The notes beneath the pieces are model-generated. The model saw only the letters and a list, made by a program, of their open reading frames with translations. It had not been told where the DNA came from and did no database searches. Positions 23,276 through 34,472 of a stretch of 64,000 nucleotides of DNA are shown here, in pieces. Numbering within the stretch: the stretch's first letter is position 1; each line of letters opens with the position of its first letter. The position numbers and the translations under genes were made by a program. This stretch comes from Epiperipatus broadwayi (taxonomy: Eukaryota; Onychophora; Udeonychophora; Euonychophora; Peripatidae), in NCBI GenBank assembly GCA_028023455.1, contig JAQFVV010006306.1:4059001-4123000 (forward strand). The letters run 5' to 3'.

Positions 23276-23605
23276 ACATTTGCAGTACAAGCTTATTAAA
23301 TTAAGTCACGTGATGTATGACTTGATTTTTATCACTATTAGTACAATATATCTTAAAAGATATAACACATTTTATTTTACTGTGGTCAATTTTATTAAAC
23401 ACAATCCATTTGGATTCAATTCTGATAAGTTTCTTTTACTATTTTACCGTTCTAATTAATAGTTTGCTAAGATATTTATATTTACTAACTTCAACTTCAC
23501 TGCCATTAATCCTAATTTTGTCTTTTAGTCAGATAGTTTGCAATCAGTGATAATTTTTCATTAAACTTGCAATTCCCACTATTTTTTCTCATGGGTTATA
23601 GTATC

Positions 23606-23684
23606 AGCCGGGAAGTGAACCCGCTATCCCGGGACAACTGCTTGTAAAGCAGCTGTTGCTGACCTCTCGACCACCATGCTTGAA
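23606..23684 (-). ncRNA. tRNA-like sequence (SINE head or tRNA pseudogene)
   Basis: On the minus strand there are an A-box-like TGGTCGAGAGG, an anticodon-like loop TTTACAA, and a B-box-like GGTTCACTTCC within CGGG/CCCG. The acceptor ends do not pair, so a functional tRNA is unlikely. Confidence 0.45.
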
Positions 23685-23699
23685 AAAAAAAAAAAAACA

Positions 23700-24105
23700 A
23701 ATAAGGTAATCTGAAGATATTCCCTAATGAACAGTGACATATAAATCATTAGCTGTTCACCTTTATTAATATTGTTCTTCGTAGTGACAACATGTAATGT
23801 AATTACTAATATTACATTTTTATTACCATTCTTCCAAATGTGACAATATTCTCTCTTTAAAAAATGTTCTAAGTTTTTAGTCACAACAGAAATGTATATA
23901 CAGACATATGCCGTCATATCATGCAACCAAAAATGGCAGTTATGCCCATTGTTCTTAATATATATTACCTTAAAAAATTTCAAAGTGAACATCTGGAGGT
24001 TAGTTCAAAGTTCTCTGCGTACAATTTGCAAACATTATACATAATAATTGATAAAAGATAGATCCATAATTCTTAATATATTCTTTTTCTAAACATATCT
24101 AATGC
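23700..24105. other. AT-rich spacer
   Basis: An open frame on the minus strand (23,624-23,992) starts inside spacer and runs into the tRNA-like sequence. It shows no protein features. Confidence 0.4.
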
Positions 24106-24266
24106 ATCGTGTTTTCCTGCAAGTCTGTGATGATGGTGTTTTGGTTATATTATTATACTGGACTATTTCCATAATCTAACATGAGTATTGAATGTCTTTA
24201 GAAAAACTTTTATTTAAATATTCTAAATACATTCAACTGTTAGTAATACCACACAGGTTAGTATGT

Positions 24267-24313
24267 GCACAATGTGTCAAGAGGTGCTATTCTCTCCTCT
24301 TCTTCAAGTGCTG
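24267..24313 (-). ncRNA. hammerhead-like core, D family (decayed)
   Basis: Positions equivalent to CTGAAGA and GAAAC are mutated (TTGAAGA, TGACAC). Confidence 0.35.
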
Positions 24314-24341
24314 CTGGCATAACCAGTGACAGTACTGGCAT

Positions 24342-24410
24342 GGATTCGAACCTGGACCTTTAGATTCTTGAATATTGAATTTTATGATGATGCTCTAACC
24401 AACTGAGCTA
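24342..24410 (-). promoter_or_regulatory. Pol III A and B boxes of D-family SINE
   Basis: A box TAGCTCAGTTGG (minus strand, 24,410-24,399) and B box GGTTCGAATCC (24,352-24,342) match the internal tRNA promoter consensus exactly. Confidence 0.75.
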
Positions 24411-24949
24411 TCCTGGTAAAGGCAACAGTCAGTAGAAATTTTAAATTTATCTATGAGGTCCCTTCGATTTCGCCTATTATTATCATTGATAACCAATCAC
24501 TCTAATTCTGGCAGAAACAAAAAAATAGAAGGCTGAAGAACAAAATAGTAAAACCAAATTTGTGTTAACTGTAATAACATAATGGTCCTTTACTTTGCTA
24601 TATTGTGGTGCTGTTTTTCAACTTCAAGGTTTTTTTTTTGAAAGATTTCAACACTTTGCCCAATTGTATCTTTTTCCTATATCTTAAATGATATTCTTTT
24701 ATAAAAGTAATCAACATTGCGGATTTTTAGTATGACTTCGAAATAATTTTTATGCTAAATTTGTTATTTCTGTAAAAACTATGCATAAATTTGCAATAAA
24801 AACTTTGTAGGGAATTTGTAACTATTCATTAATTTTATATGCTACATTCATTATAGAAAGGTTCTCACAATAAAAGATTTCATGTCATTATATCTAGTAA
24901 ATATTACCAAATTCACCACTTCCTCTATTTTGCTGTAATATCTTATATA

Positions 24950-25130
24950 ACAATCCAAAACAAAGCAAAACTCTCCATATAGTAGTGCCATCTTGTGCTA
25001 ACAAGAGCAATCAATGGATGCCAGAAGGCTTGTGCATAAAATCCCTATCTAGTGCCTACTCATCCAATATCCCCAGACTAGTTTCTGGCTTGTGGCCTTC
25101 ATCAGTGAGGAGCCTTGGATCTGAGATTAA
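24950..25130 (-). repeat. A-family ribozyme repeat, truncated
   Basis: Begins with the GCAAAACTCTCCATA edge, carries a complete ribozyme, and stops abruptly at GGATCTGAG where another inverted-repeat element begins. Confidence 0.7.
25071..25110 (-). ncRNA. hammerhead ribozyme, A family
   Basis: Identical in all core and helix positions to the 20,260 copy apart from the stem II loop (ACAA). Confidence 0.8.
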
Positions 25131-25320
25131 TATCATATAAATGCAATTTATCCACTCTACTTTGAACACTTTTTAACAAAAACCTTTTATTATACATATT
25201 TGCATATACAATTTTACATTTATTTTGCTCATTATATCGTAGCTCTGAAGAAGACTGCAGGACAGTCAAAACATAAGATTGTGTAGGCATATAGAGGATA
25301 AATTGCATTTATATCCAGTA
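25130..25320. repeat. inverted-repeat element with hammerhead-like motif
   Basis: Terminal inverted repeats ATATAAATGCAATTTATCC (25,137) and GGATAAATTGCATTTATAT (25,294). Inside at 25,250-25,280 lies GCTCTGAAGA, a GACTG/CAGTC hairpin and AAAAC, that is a hammerhead layout with the GAAA changed to AAAA. Confidence 0.5.
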
Positions 25321-25459
25321 TACTGAATAACACATTAAATGATTTTTCTTTCAAATTTTAAATATATTATACAATATCCTTCAATAAAATTTTATCAATG
25401 ACTTTATATTAGAATAATATAATTCCATTTCCCACTTCCATATAATGCTTTTTGCATGA

Positions 25460-25740
25460 TTAATTACCCTATGTATAACATCACATGATCACCATTTCTA
25501 ATGCTAGCACATCTGTTATTAACAAAGGCAAAACACTCTCCATACAGTAGTGCCACCCAGAGTAATCAATGGAAGCTCCTCACTGACGAAAGCCACAAGC
25601 CAGAAACTAGTCTGGGGATATTGAATGAGTAAGCACTAGATGGGGATTTTATGCACAAGCCTCTGGCTTCCATTGATTACTCTGGTTGGCACTGCTGTAT
25701 GGAGAGTTTTGCCTTTGTTACCCTATGTATAACTAATTTA
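25460..25740 (+). mobile_element. A-family foldback element with ribozyme
   Basis: Arms 25,521-25,570 and 25,670-25,719 start AACAAAGGCAAAAC and end GTTTTGCCTTTGTT. The ribozyme sits between them. Confidence 0.75.
25578..25617 (+). ncRNA. hammerhead ribozyme, A family
   Basis: CCTCA, CTGACGA (the variable seventh core base is C), GCC-ACAA-GCC hairpin preceded by AA, GAAA, ACTAGTC, TGGGG. Core intact. Confidence 0.75.
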
Positions 25741-26560
25741 TTTGAAATAGTTACCTCATTAGGGTGAAATACTCTATTTTCTAACTTGTTAAAAGCATGC
25801 GGATGTGTCATTGCAGTTCAACATCTAAATCAGCTTTTCTATATGAATAGCAATCAAGATATTTCAAATGGCTCACATTCTCAAAATTGATAATTATCCA
25901 AGCTAAAACATACCAAAGTTTTCTTTACCATTACTAACTAACAGAAGACCAAGATTATTTATATATTAGTTATTAAATCAAAGGCTTCATAGATTGCATT
26001 CAACGCACAAAGTACATTCTATAGACCAACCACATTGAAAATCTAGAAACCGATATAGTCAAATTAAAAATTCCGCCATTTCTGCTTTAACACTAATTTT
26101 CAGTTCAAATATTTCGGACTTTCTATCACTAGTAACGACGACTCAGGTCTTACTATCACACATGAGCAGTATAATATAAATGAACTTCAGTGAATAATCA
26201 GTTGATTTCAAACGCTACCACAAACTTTGTGATTAACAGTCAAATGATTTAATCAAATTGATACATAATTCATGCCATTTCTCATAACACCTTTCTTGCA
26301 TTTTCAAACGCGACATCAGTAGTGCTTTATGATGATCAAAAACCATTTACCTACAACTGCGCACAATTTATACAATAAAACAAATGAAGTATTTCTGTTG
26401 TGATAGATAAGAATGACATTTTATAATAAGCCCTGCAATCCTCTATATCCATTTTTAAAAACTGTGACAATAGAAATATTCTTCAGATCGAGTACTACTA
26501 CTTTGTATGTTTATGTATTTTTTTAAAAATTCAAATCGATTAGAAACTAACCTAACACAT
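25741..26560. other. AT-rich spacer
   Basis: Slightly less AT-rich between 26,040 and 26,360, but no splice pair or frame could be supported. Confidence 0.4.
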
Positions 26561-26569
26561 AGCAATCAT

Positions 26570-26690
26570 ATTTTAAAACCTCCTGATATCTCATCAGGAC
26601 CTGCAGACTTTAGATTCTCTAATCCTATTACAAAGATCTGTTTAACTTCATAAAGATGGATCATTATCATTTTCAACTCTTATTGATCTA
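26570..26690 (-). pseudogene. LINE reverse transcriptase fragment
   Basis: The minus strand reads EVKQIFVIGLENLKSAGPDE, then ISGG: the 'lk.gKs.GPDgi' motif at the start of non-LTR reverse transcriptase domains. Only about 40 codons remain. Confidence 0.6.
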
Positions 26691-26759
26691 TTTATAGGAT
26701 TTAAGATATTTTCAAGTTTAAGTCAATTTCCCTGATCCATAGTTTCTCTTTTTCATATT

Positions 26760-27130
26760 ATTCAAGCAAACTTTCTTATCCATTCATCTCACATGTGGTA
26801 TCTTTCTAGATCTTTTACAATCTCTTAGAATTTAGTTTAAGATTTTGACTACCTATCATTATTTCTGCTGGTAACACATCCAGATCTATTCTAATTCAGC
26901 CTCTTAGTTCTTTTGAGAATGTTAATGATATTTGTTGGTTCTCTCACCTATTTTTTCACTTTTGGTCCTTCACTCTTACTTCTAATATACTTCTTTCCAT
27001 ATTTCAATGTGTGTCCTGAAATCTATTGCTTTTTTGTTAAGTATTCAAATCTCATATTTTTAAGTAAGAACTGGGAAACACATCTATTAAATCTTTTTCA
27101 AACAAATTTTTTCCAAACATAAAGACATAT
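26760..27130 (-). pseudogene. RTE-type LINE C-terminal remnant
   Basis: Nucleotide similarity to the better-preserved copies at 60.7-61.0 and 61.9-62.5 kb over the ...ILNWIPRDCKRP...RPHVRWMDE region. The frame is broken. Because this C-terminal piece lies upstream, in sense order, of the RT motif at 26.6 kb, the two come from separate insertions or a rearrangement. Confidence 0.5.
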
Positions 27131-27733
27131 TTGCCTTTAAAGATAAGTCATTTCTACTAAAATCGTTTCACCAAAGTTTAATTCTACACTAAATTTCATC
27201 CATTAGATATCCATAAGTATAAATAATCTAAACAGGATATTTCTAATTTATTACTATCAATAATCATTTTCTACATATACAAAAAAACATTTGCTTTTCG
27301 TTCTACTTTAATACTTTCAGATACATATAAATGCAAGTTAGAAGAATATATACAATCTATGGTCCGTAGAACTTCACCATATAATGCAAGTTTATATTCA
27401 TGAGGATAAATAGTGTAGATGTTTTCTCTTTGCTGAAAAAAGAAAAGAATACCCATTAAATACACTCTTACGTTCTTTTCTCTTCTAGAAGCGATAAATA
27501 ATTCTAAAATAAGTCCAATCTACAAAATAAATGGTCAAAATTGATGATAAGCTACTAAAAGAAAAAGGAAAAGAACATAAAAAAAGAGTAATTGATAGAA
27601 GAGATGTCAAAAGAATAAGAAATCTCTGGAACTACAGTAAAGATTCTAATAAAAAAAGGCATATATAAAATATACAATTAACTAATAATTGATTAATCAT
27701 TGAAACACACATGGAAAATTATATAAAGTAAAC
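27131..27733. other. AT-rich spacer
   Basis: No supported feature. Confidence 0.4.
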
Positions 27734-28100
27734 GTAATAAACAACTGTGTATGATGTATAGAGCAAAATTTTAATAATGCAGCCCACCCACTTCAATGCC
27801 GTCTGCACAAAATGTAATGATGCCAAACGTGAAATCAAAAAATCATGGCACATTTCAAGGGATAAATGCACCATTAATAAAAGGGAGTACTCCATCTCCC
27901 TTTCCAAAAAATGGCCTATTCAACATACATGACCTTAAATACAAATATTATGTAAATTAGCCTGCACACAATATATATATATACACCCACAATTCCACCT
28001 ACATTTATGACTTTTCTAGTCGAAAGCATGCTAAGCGCATCATGCTTAAATTAAAGTTATTAAAGCTTTGCTCTATACATCCTGCGTATTTGTTTATTAC
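27734..28100. repeat. TIR-bearing short element (MITE-like)
   Basis: Inverted ends of about 41 bp: GTAATAAACAACTGTG... (27,734-27,774) and ...CGTATTTGTTTATTAC (28,060-28,100), sharing GATGTATAGAGCAAA. Interior 285 bp, non-coding. No clear target duplication. Confidence 0.55.
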
Positions 28101-28367
28101 ATTCCTTTAGAGATAAAGTATCGAAATTTATTACAATAAAGCAAATATGTATGTAGTCCTTCAAAATATTTTGCATTTAGAGACATCTATGCTTACAATT
28201 AATATAATTCACATTAATAATACGCTGATGCGTTGGGTTGAAACTTTTCTATATAATAATTTCTGTAAGCTTAGCGCTTTCAGAGTTTTGTTACTCCATA
28301 ATCATAGCCTCTTTAAATTATCAACAACATTATATGCAAATGTATGCAAAACTATTTTTTAAATTAT

Positions 28368-28700
28368 TCATTTTCCGGAAATGGCAAAACAAGTGTCATT
28401 TCTATTTATTGAGTTGATGTCACTGGTAATAAAACAAGCTACCTTGATTTTTCTCTTGATGTCATTCCTCTCTGTGCATAATATATCAGCCTTGGAGGGT
28501 TCAAATCTATGGTTGAGCTCTTGCTGATGGTCAGCAAAACCGAAACTGCCTTCTTTTTTTATTATTGCTCGTGTATATGTGTATTTGTGTTGAGTTAATC
28601 TATTGCCAATTGTGGCATGAGTCTCACCATAATAAACAGCACCACACTCTGTCTGAGAGCACACAATCCTATGTACTACCTGGGAGGTTGCTTCAATGTT
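28368..28700 (-). pseudogene. Penelope-like element GIY-YIG endonuclease fragment
   Basis: The open frame reads VVHRIVCSQTECGAVYYGET, matching the GIY-YIG start with its cysteines, then the Arg/His helix (GNRLTQHK, around residues 20-27 counting from the first Met), an ADHQQELNH step, and later DILCTERNDIKRKIKVACFI, INRND, corresponding to the catalytic and C-terminal parts of PLE endonuclease. The stop at 28,368 looks genuine. The reverse transcriptase portion is missing. In PLEs this nuclease nicks the target for reverse transcription. Confidence 0.8.
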
Positions 28701-29004
28701 TCTTTTATCTTTAGTATTATTAATGAGCCTATATTGTGTGTATAAATTTATATCACATACATATATATGTGGTTATAAAGAAAAGGTATATATAAATTGC
28801 ATAAATCTATATTAATGATAAATAGTAAACTACATATAAAAAAAAAATCAGCTTATCAATATACTTAAATGCATAATAAAATTATCATATTTTCATTAAC
28901 TGTATATACAATAATATATATAATATTCTATCAAAAATATTTTTTATTTAATTTGATGAATACTGCAAAATAATAATAATAATTTTATTCTTCAGCCACA
29001 ACCT
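28701..29004. other. AT-rich spacer
   Basis: No supported feature. Confidence 0.4.
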
Positions 29005-29284
29005 CAGTTAAATTTATATATTTGACTATTTCCATCATCTAATATGAATATTGAATGTCTTTAGAAAAATGTAACATTATTTAAATATTACAAATACATT
29101 CAACTGTTAGTAATAGCACATCAAACAGGTTAGAATATGCACAACATTTCGAGAGGTATTAGTCTCCCCTCTTCTTCAGGTGTTGTTGGCCTAAATGGCT
29201 ACTAACATGGGAAATGAACCTGGACCCTTAGATTCTTGGGTATTGAATTTTAAGGTGATGCTCTAACCAACTGAGTCATCCTGG
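29005..29284 (-). mobile_element. D-family SINE, left half of inverted pair
   Basis: Minus-oriented full copy: tRNA-like head at 29,215-29,284, ribozyme at 29,139-29,185, tail to about 29,018. It meets the next copy head to head. Confidence 0.75.
29139..29185 (-). ncRNA. hammerhead ribozyme, D family
   Basis: CAACAC, core CTGAAGA, an extra A, stem II GAGGGG/CCTCTC (one wobble), GAAA, then TGTTGTGC. The family consensus AACGTT is changed to AATGTT here. Confidence 0.6.
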
Positions 29285-29560
29285 TTAGAGTGTTACTTTA
29301 AAATTCAAGAATCTAAGGGTCCGAATTTGATCCCCATGGTAGTACAGTCACTGGTCAGGCCAGCAACATCTGAAGAGAAATGGGAGAATAATACTTCTCA
29401 AAACATTGGGCATATACTAACCTGTGTGCTTTTACTAACAGTTGAATGTATTTGGAATATTTAAATAAAGTTTTTTTTTTTTCTAAAGACATTCAATAAG
29501 CATAATATTAGATGATGGAAATAGTCCAATATAAAAATACAAAACCTTCAGGAAAACTTC
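29285..29560 (+). mobile_element. D-family SINE, right half of inverted pair
   Basis: Plus-oriented copy starting at the same point as its partner and ending CTTCAGGAAAAC. The two make a palindrome of about 550 bp centred near 29,284. Confidence 0.75.
29363..29411 (+). ncRNA. hammerhead-like core, D family (decayed)
   Basis: CTGAAGA is kept as TCTGAAGA, stem II is eroded and GAAA reads AAAA. Confidence 0.4.
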
Positions 29561-30340
29561 AGCATGGGATAACCATAATTTATGGACATCAGCATGGATA
29601 CCATAATTTATGGATAATCATAATTTATGGACCTCTCATACTTTTATTTCAAATTACATATAAGAATCAAAATTGGATTAAAAATAAATAATCATTTGTT
29701 TTTTATAAAATATTTTTTTAATATTCATGAGATATTTTCTAAGTGACTTTTTGTAATTATTCATGTTCAAATTTAAAACCTGAGAATCCAAACAGTATTG
29801 CCATATTTTTCAGTATTGGAAATTAAATTTGAGCACTTTAAACATGATTTATAAGATTTATATGTTAAGACAGCTTTTTTTTTTTTTTAAAGCAAGTTTT
29901 AATTAAATAATTAACAGAAATTAAGATTTTTTCATTTCTTTTTTTTTTTTCTATTTTAATTAACTATAAAGCTTTTTACAGCCATGAAATTCAATGAAAC
30001 TATTTTTTAAAAAAAGGCACGATTTCTCATGCATCATTGAAATCTTACTGAACCAATATTAATACTATTTGAAATTTGGCTCATCAACCCTGTTAGGGCG
30101 GATCACCCTCAAATATTGCTATGTCATCAGCATCTAAAACATGCACAAATTGGGAAGGGGGGGAATACATTTAATAGAAGCATATTAAAAATCGATTCCA
30201 AGATTTGATGCAAATAAATAAAAAACTAATTCAAAAATAAAATTTAGATATCACTATATATAACAACATTCATATATATATATTGTTACATTTTTATTTA
30301 CAACTGTCAAACTCACTCCACTCACAACTTTGACACCATC
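29561..30340. other. AT-rich spacer
   Basis: No supported feature apart from poly-T and poly-A runs. Confidence 0.4.
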
Positions 30341-30344
30341 CACC

Positions 30345-31310
30345 TCAGATAAATACAATAATGATTATTTCAAAAGATATTTTTTTTATTTATAGAGCAA
30401 GGTACATAATTGTATATAGAGGCAATAGTTAGAGCTGCTGTTAACAAGCATTGTCTGCAATGGGTCTTCAGGGTTACAGTGAAGATAGGAGGGTTAGGAG
30501 GTAGGTCATCCCATCTCTTTCACCAAAGCAATAGGGGGAGAAATTAATCCTTATAAGGTTAGAGGCGTCATACATAGAATGAAACGGAACATCTTGAAAC
30601 TTATATTTTTAGTTGTTTCCAGCTCTGAATTGCCAACTGGTCTGGGCAAGCTCTCTTGTCAATCTTCCTAGCCTTCCGTATAAAACTTATTAGGAGGTCT
30701 TCGAGATGGTGGTCAATTCCACTTTCAAACAATACTTTACAACGTATAGTCCAAATCCCGAAGTTGACAAATGAAACTAGCCATATTTTGGCAAAAAGCC
30801 CCTTTTCAAAGGCCAGAGGAATCATTACACAAGCCAGGTCAGAAACAGACATTCTCCTCAGAACCATGCCTCGGAGACAAGACCACAAATCACAATGGAA
30901 CAGAATGTGGTCCATGGTCTTTTCCTGCTTACCACACATTGGGCACAAGGTATCGATGTTATAGCCTCTATGATGGAATAAGACGGACCCTATGGGGAGG
31001 GCTATGAGGTTGACCATGAGCAGGAAGTCCACATACTTGGGCTCAAGTCTGAGGAATTGTGTCCATTTGGCAAATCTGGAGATAGAAATTGAGAGCAAGA
31101 TAGGGGTACATGTTTTCTACTCAAACATTAGCTGGTATGTGTCCCAGTAGGTAAGTTTAGACTAAAATAGAGAGCTGGAGGTCTTGATCCATGACAGGAC
31201 ATCCGTCACCTGTTGTTAGATCCAAAGTCTTCTCAGTCTAAGTGGGGGTCTATCGGTAGGTTTGACCCTTTATTTTCTAAACTAGTGATTACCTGGAGCA
31301 CAGATATAAA
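30345..31310 (-). pseudogene. LINE C-terminal region with zinc-binding motif (LINE-X, copy 1)
   Basis: The open part 31,098-30,601 has LEPKYVDFLLMVNL, then at residues 52-69 CPMCGKQEKTMDHILFHC, the C-x2-C...H-x4-C zinc motif found after the reverse transcriptase of many non-LTR retrotransposons, followed by a conserved-looking FVNFGIWTIRCK. Coding similarity continues upstream to about 31,310 with stops and shifts. 3' UTR-like sequence reaches about 30,345. The RT core is absent (5' truncated). Confidence 0.7.
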
Positions 31311-31409
31311 CTTTAAATCTCAGTTAAAGATTAATATGACTGATTTTAAATTTTTTTTAAACACACACACACACGAAGTTATTCATCTTTCTCTTTCCCA
31401 TGTGTAATA

Positions 31410-31763
31410 TCTTTATAGATATATTAAACAATCTCCATATTTTCCCATTCTTTTTAAATTCATATAAATAAAGATATAATAAAAGACAAATGACCCACAA
31501 GATGCATTTCATGCTGAACCAGCATTCATCAGTTGGCCCAGGTCACCATCTCTCTTATATGTCTCTATTATATGAAGAGTATACATTCATATATATACAC
31601 TTAAACTTTAGATGATAAGAAGCAAATGGTAATGAAAAATACTTATATTAAAATAATATATTAATTATAAAATAGTCTACTATGGTATTAATTATTTATG
31701 CAAGAAACAATATAATGGATTATATTTATTTTCATTTTAAGTTACTAATCAATTATAGTAATA
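31410..31763. other. AT-rich spacer with a C-family scrap
   Basis: Only the ribozyme fragment at 31,504-31,536 is recognisable. Confidence 0.4.
31504..31536 (-). ncRNA. hammerhead ribozyme half, C family
   Basis: CCAA, CTGATGA, perfect stem II ATGCTG/CAGCAT with loop GTT, and GAAA are present. The stem III and cleavage side is missing, so it is a truncated copy. Confidence 0.5.
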
Positions 31764-31927
31764 ATAACAAGTCAAATGTCACATGACTTATGTATAGCTT
31801 GCACTTACAAATATGTAAAATTAAGAGCGTGCTAATAGCTCTAAACAAGCTTTTTTTTTTTTTTTTAATAATAAATGCTACTACAAGAGAAGACCTTCAA
31901 ATCATTTTTATCTTGGATTGTCCCCAT

Positions 31928-31966
31928 CCCCAGACCGGTTTCGACCTACGGGTCTCTTCAGTGAGG
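31928..31966 (-). ncRNA. hammerhead ribozyme, B family, unit 1
   Basis: Stem I CCTCA/TGGGG, core CTGAAGA, stem II GACC/GGTC with loop CGTA, GAAA, palindromic stem III ACCGGT, cleavage after GTC. All core bases correct. Confidence 0.9.
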
Positions 31967-32303
31967 AGTTGGGACATTAGATTTAAAAAACCAACTCAAG
32001 CAAAGCATTTATCTACAAGTTAATTGTTAGAAGAAGATCTGAAACTTTTAGACATCTACATGTCTTTAAAGTCAGCTCTCCAACTGAAAAAATCATATGG
32101 GCCTGAACTTAATTCAGATACTCCATATATTAGTAGGCTTAGCCATTTAATTTAGCCAAAGCCACAACAGCAAAATAATAATAGTAATAATAACAAGTCA
32201 GATGCCACATGACTTATATATAGCTTGCACTTACAAATATTAAAATTAAGAGCATGCTAATAGCTCTAAACAAGCTTTTTTTATTATCTTGGATTGTCCC
32301 CAT

Positions 32304-32342
32304 CCCCAGACCGGTTTCGACCTATGGGTCTCTTCAGTGAGG
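32304..32342 (-). ncRNA. hammerhead ribozyme, B family, unit 2
   Basis: Same as unit 1 with loop CATA. Confidence 0.9.
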
Positions 32343-32655
32343 AGTTGGGACATTAGATTTAAAAAACCAACTCAAGCAAAGCATTTATCTAAAAGTTAAT
32401 TGTTAGAAGATCTGAAACTTTTAGACATCTACATGTCTTTAAAGTCAGCTCTCCAACTGAAAAAATCATATGGGCCTGAACTTAATTCAGATACTCCATA
32501 TATTAGTAGGCTTAGCCATTTAATTTAGCCAAAGCCACAACAGCAAAATAATAATAGTAATAATAACAAGTCAGATGTCACATGACTTATATATAGCTTG
32601 CACTTACAAATATGTAAAATTAAGAGCGTGCTAATAGCTCTAAACAAGCTTTTTT

Positions 32656-32976
32656 TTTATGGAGTATCTGAATTAAGTTCAGGCCCATATGATTTTTTCA
32701 GTTGGAGAGCTGACTTTAAAGACATGTAGATGTCTAAAAGTTTCAGATCTTCTTCTAACAATTAACTTTTAGATAAATGCTTTGCTTGAGTTAGTTTTTT
32801 AAATCTAATGTCCCAACTCCTCACTGAAGAGACCCATAGGTCGAAACCAGTCTGGGGATGGAGACAATCCAAGATAAAAATGATTTGAATGTCTTCTCTT
32901 GTAGTAGCATTTATCATAAATAAAAAAAAAAAAAGCTTGTTTAGAACTATTAGCACGCTCTTAATTTTACATAATC
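32656..32976 (+). repeat. B-family unit in inverted orientation
   Basis: Reads the opposite way to the array it abuts, starting GGAGTATCTGAATTAAG and ending in the family terminus CTATTAGCACGCTCTTAA. Confidence 0.75.
32819..32857 (+). ncRNA. hammerhead ribozyme, B family, inverted unit
   Basis: As unit 2, but stem III reads ACCAGT, which breaks its self-complementarity. Confidence 0.8.
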
Positions 32977-32979
32977 AAT

Positions 32980-34472
32980 TATATAAGAAACAGCAAGTTT
33001 TTTGTTTTTTTTTAAGATAATAATATATTTACTTAAAATTTGAAATTACAATTTTTATAATATTCCTTTCTTAAGTGAAGATCAACAAATATTTTTTTTT
33101 AAATACAATATAATTTTTAATTCTTTTTGATAGATGGTACATAAATTTTGAAAAAAACTTTAAATTTTTATTCTATCAACTAACATATGCATACATATTA
33201 TAATGTAGGCGGAATTTTTCCATTCAAGAGCTCTCACAAAACATAATAATCTCTGATTATTAAATAACATTATATCAAAGCCAGTTTGCAATGTGGATGA
33301 ATATGAAATATGTATTGATCATATAATACTTATAAATTAGCATTTTGAGTTCAAGTTTTGTATTACTACTGATCAAATGTCTTATTAGGTTAGTAGTGCT
33401 AAATAGATTGTTATAAGAAAGATTTTTAAAGTATTAAAATAATACAGATGAATAAGCTTCAATTAGAAATTATACAAAAATACTCCACACAAATAATAAA
33501 GTTATCTAATATTACATATAAGACCTCAATATTTCTGACAAACACAGTAAAAGATTCATTCATGATTTTTATTACAAAAACCTACATTATTTTACAAATA
33601 TCTTCTATTTAGCATTAAAAAAAACACTATATAAATTTATTTTGGCATTTGATGAGACACAAAATACCAATGTGTCTAAGCTTGAATACAATGTAAAAGT
33701 TCAAGGCTTTTAAATCACCACGATTTAATCGCATTAAATGCCATACTGCCCTTCTAAATTCAAATTAAGATATTTTAAAAAGAAACTTTTAATTATCTAT
33801 TATTAATCTAATAATTAATTAAAAAATTACAGCATATTATTTATATGTTAGAAAGCGGTGTTTAAGTTAATAACTCTTATCTTGATAAATGGACGCCATA
33901 TTGCGCAAACTTCCTTGTAAATACATTTTCAAACGAGACATTTAATTTCCTATACAAAGAAAGATTACTGTAATCTATTTTAGTCAGAAATGCATATAAC
34001 TCTGAATTTAAGATAAACTGCTATGTAACTCTAACAATTTTATTAACCCCATAAATAATTTACGACATCTCAAACATATAATACTGATAATGTAAACCTA
34101 TTCATAGAACAAACAAATCCTAAAGCATTACTTGGATATTTCACAAATCAAAGACCTAAATAATCATTTAAATGAACTTAAATAATGGCCAATGCCACTC
34201 TATTTGTCAGATAAAAATGTGCCTTTTGGGCATTAATGTCTGATTTATATTCATATAACAAATTGGCGGTCAGTTATAAGCAGTCACTAAGACCACTTTT
34301 TAAATTGGATAAATAGATTGACATTGATATAAGAAAAGGTGGACATTATTTGTAAGTTCATTTAAATGATTCCTTGGGACTCGATTTCTGAATTATCTTA
34401 GTAACATTTTCGGACTTTGTTCCGTGAATAGATTTATATATGTAAAAAATATATATTTAATTGTCCACCTAC
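32980..34472. other. AT-rich spacer or intron
   Basis: No supported feature. Confidence 0.4.

Larger units (their letters stand above)
24110..24420 (-). mobile_element. D-family SINE with tRNA head and ribozyme-like core
   Basis: Full-length order on the minus strand: tRNA-like head (24,416 to 24,342), a linker with CACTGGTTATGCCAGCAG, a decayed hammerhead region (24,313-24,267), then a tail with GTTGAATGTATTTAGAATAT and GACATTCAATACTCATG, ending CAGGAAAACACG. This is a SINE layout in which a ribozyme-like block takes the place of the usual central domain. Confidence 0.75.
31764..32655 (-). repeat. B-family ribozyme repeat, tandem array
   Basis: The block starting AAGTCA-ATG-CACATGACTTAT recurs at 31,769, 32,195 and 32,568, so two full units (about 425 and 374 bp) and a partial one lie head to tail. 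The shorter unit lacks a 40-bp stretch. Each full unit carries one ribozyme in the same place, spaced 376 bp apart. The tandem ribozyme-to-ribozyme layout is that of retrozymes and PLE-derived repeats. Confidence 0.8.

Noticed and set aside
23606-23684. Functional tRNA gene
   Set aside because: Acceptor stem does not pair and the variable region is abnormal; only a tRNA-like relic.
28222-28255. CTGATGCG...GGTTGAAAC near the PLE fragment
   Set aside because: The core lacks A9, the hairpin is poor, and it is on the strand opposite the PLE.
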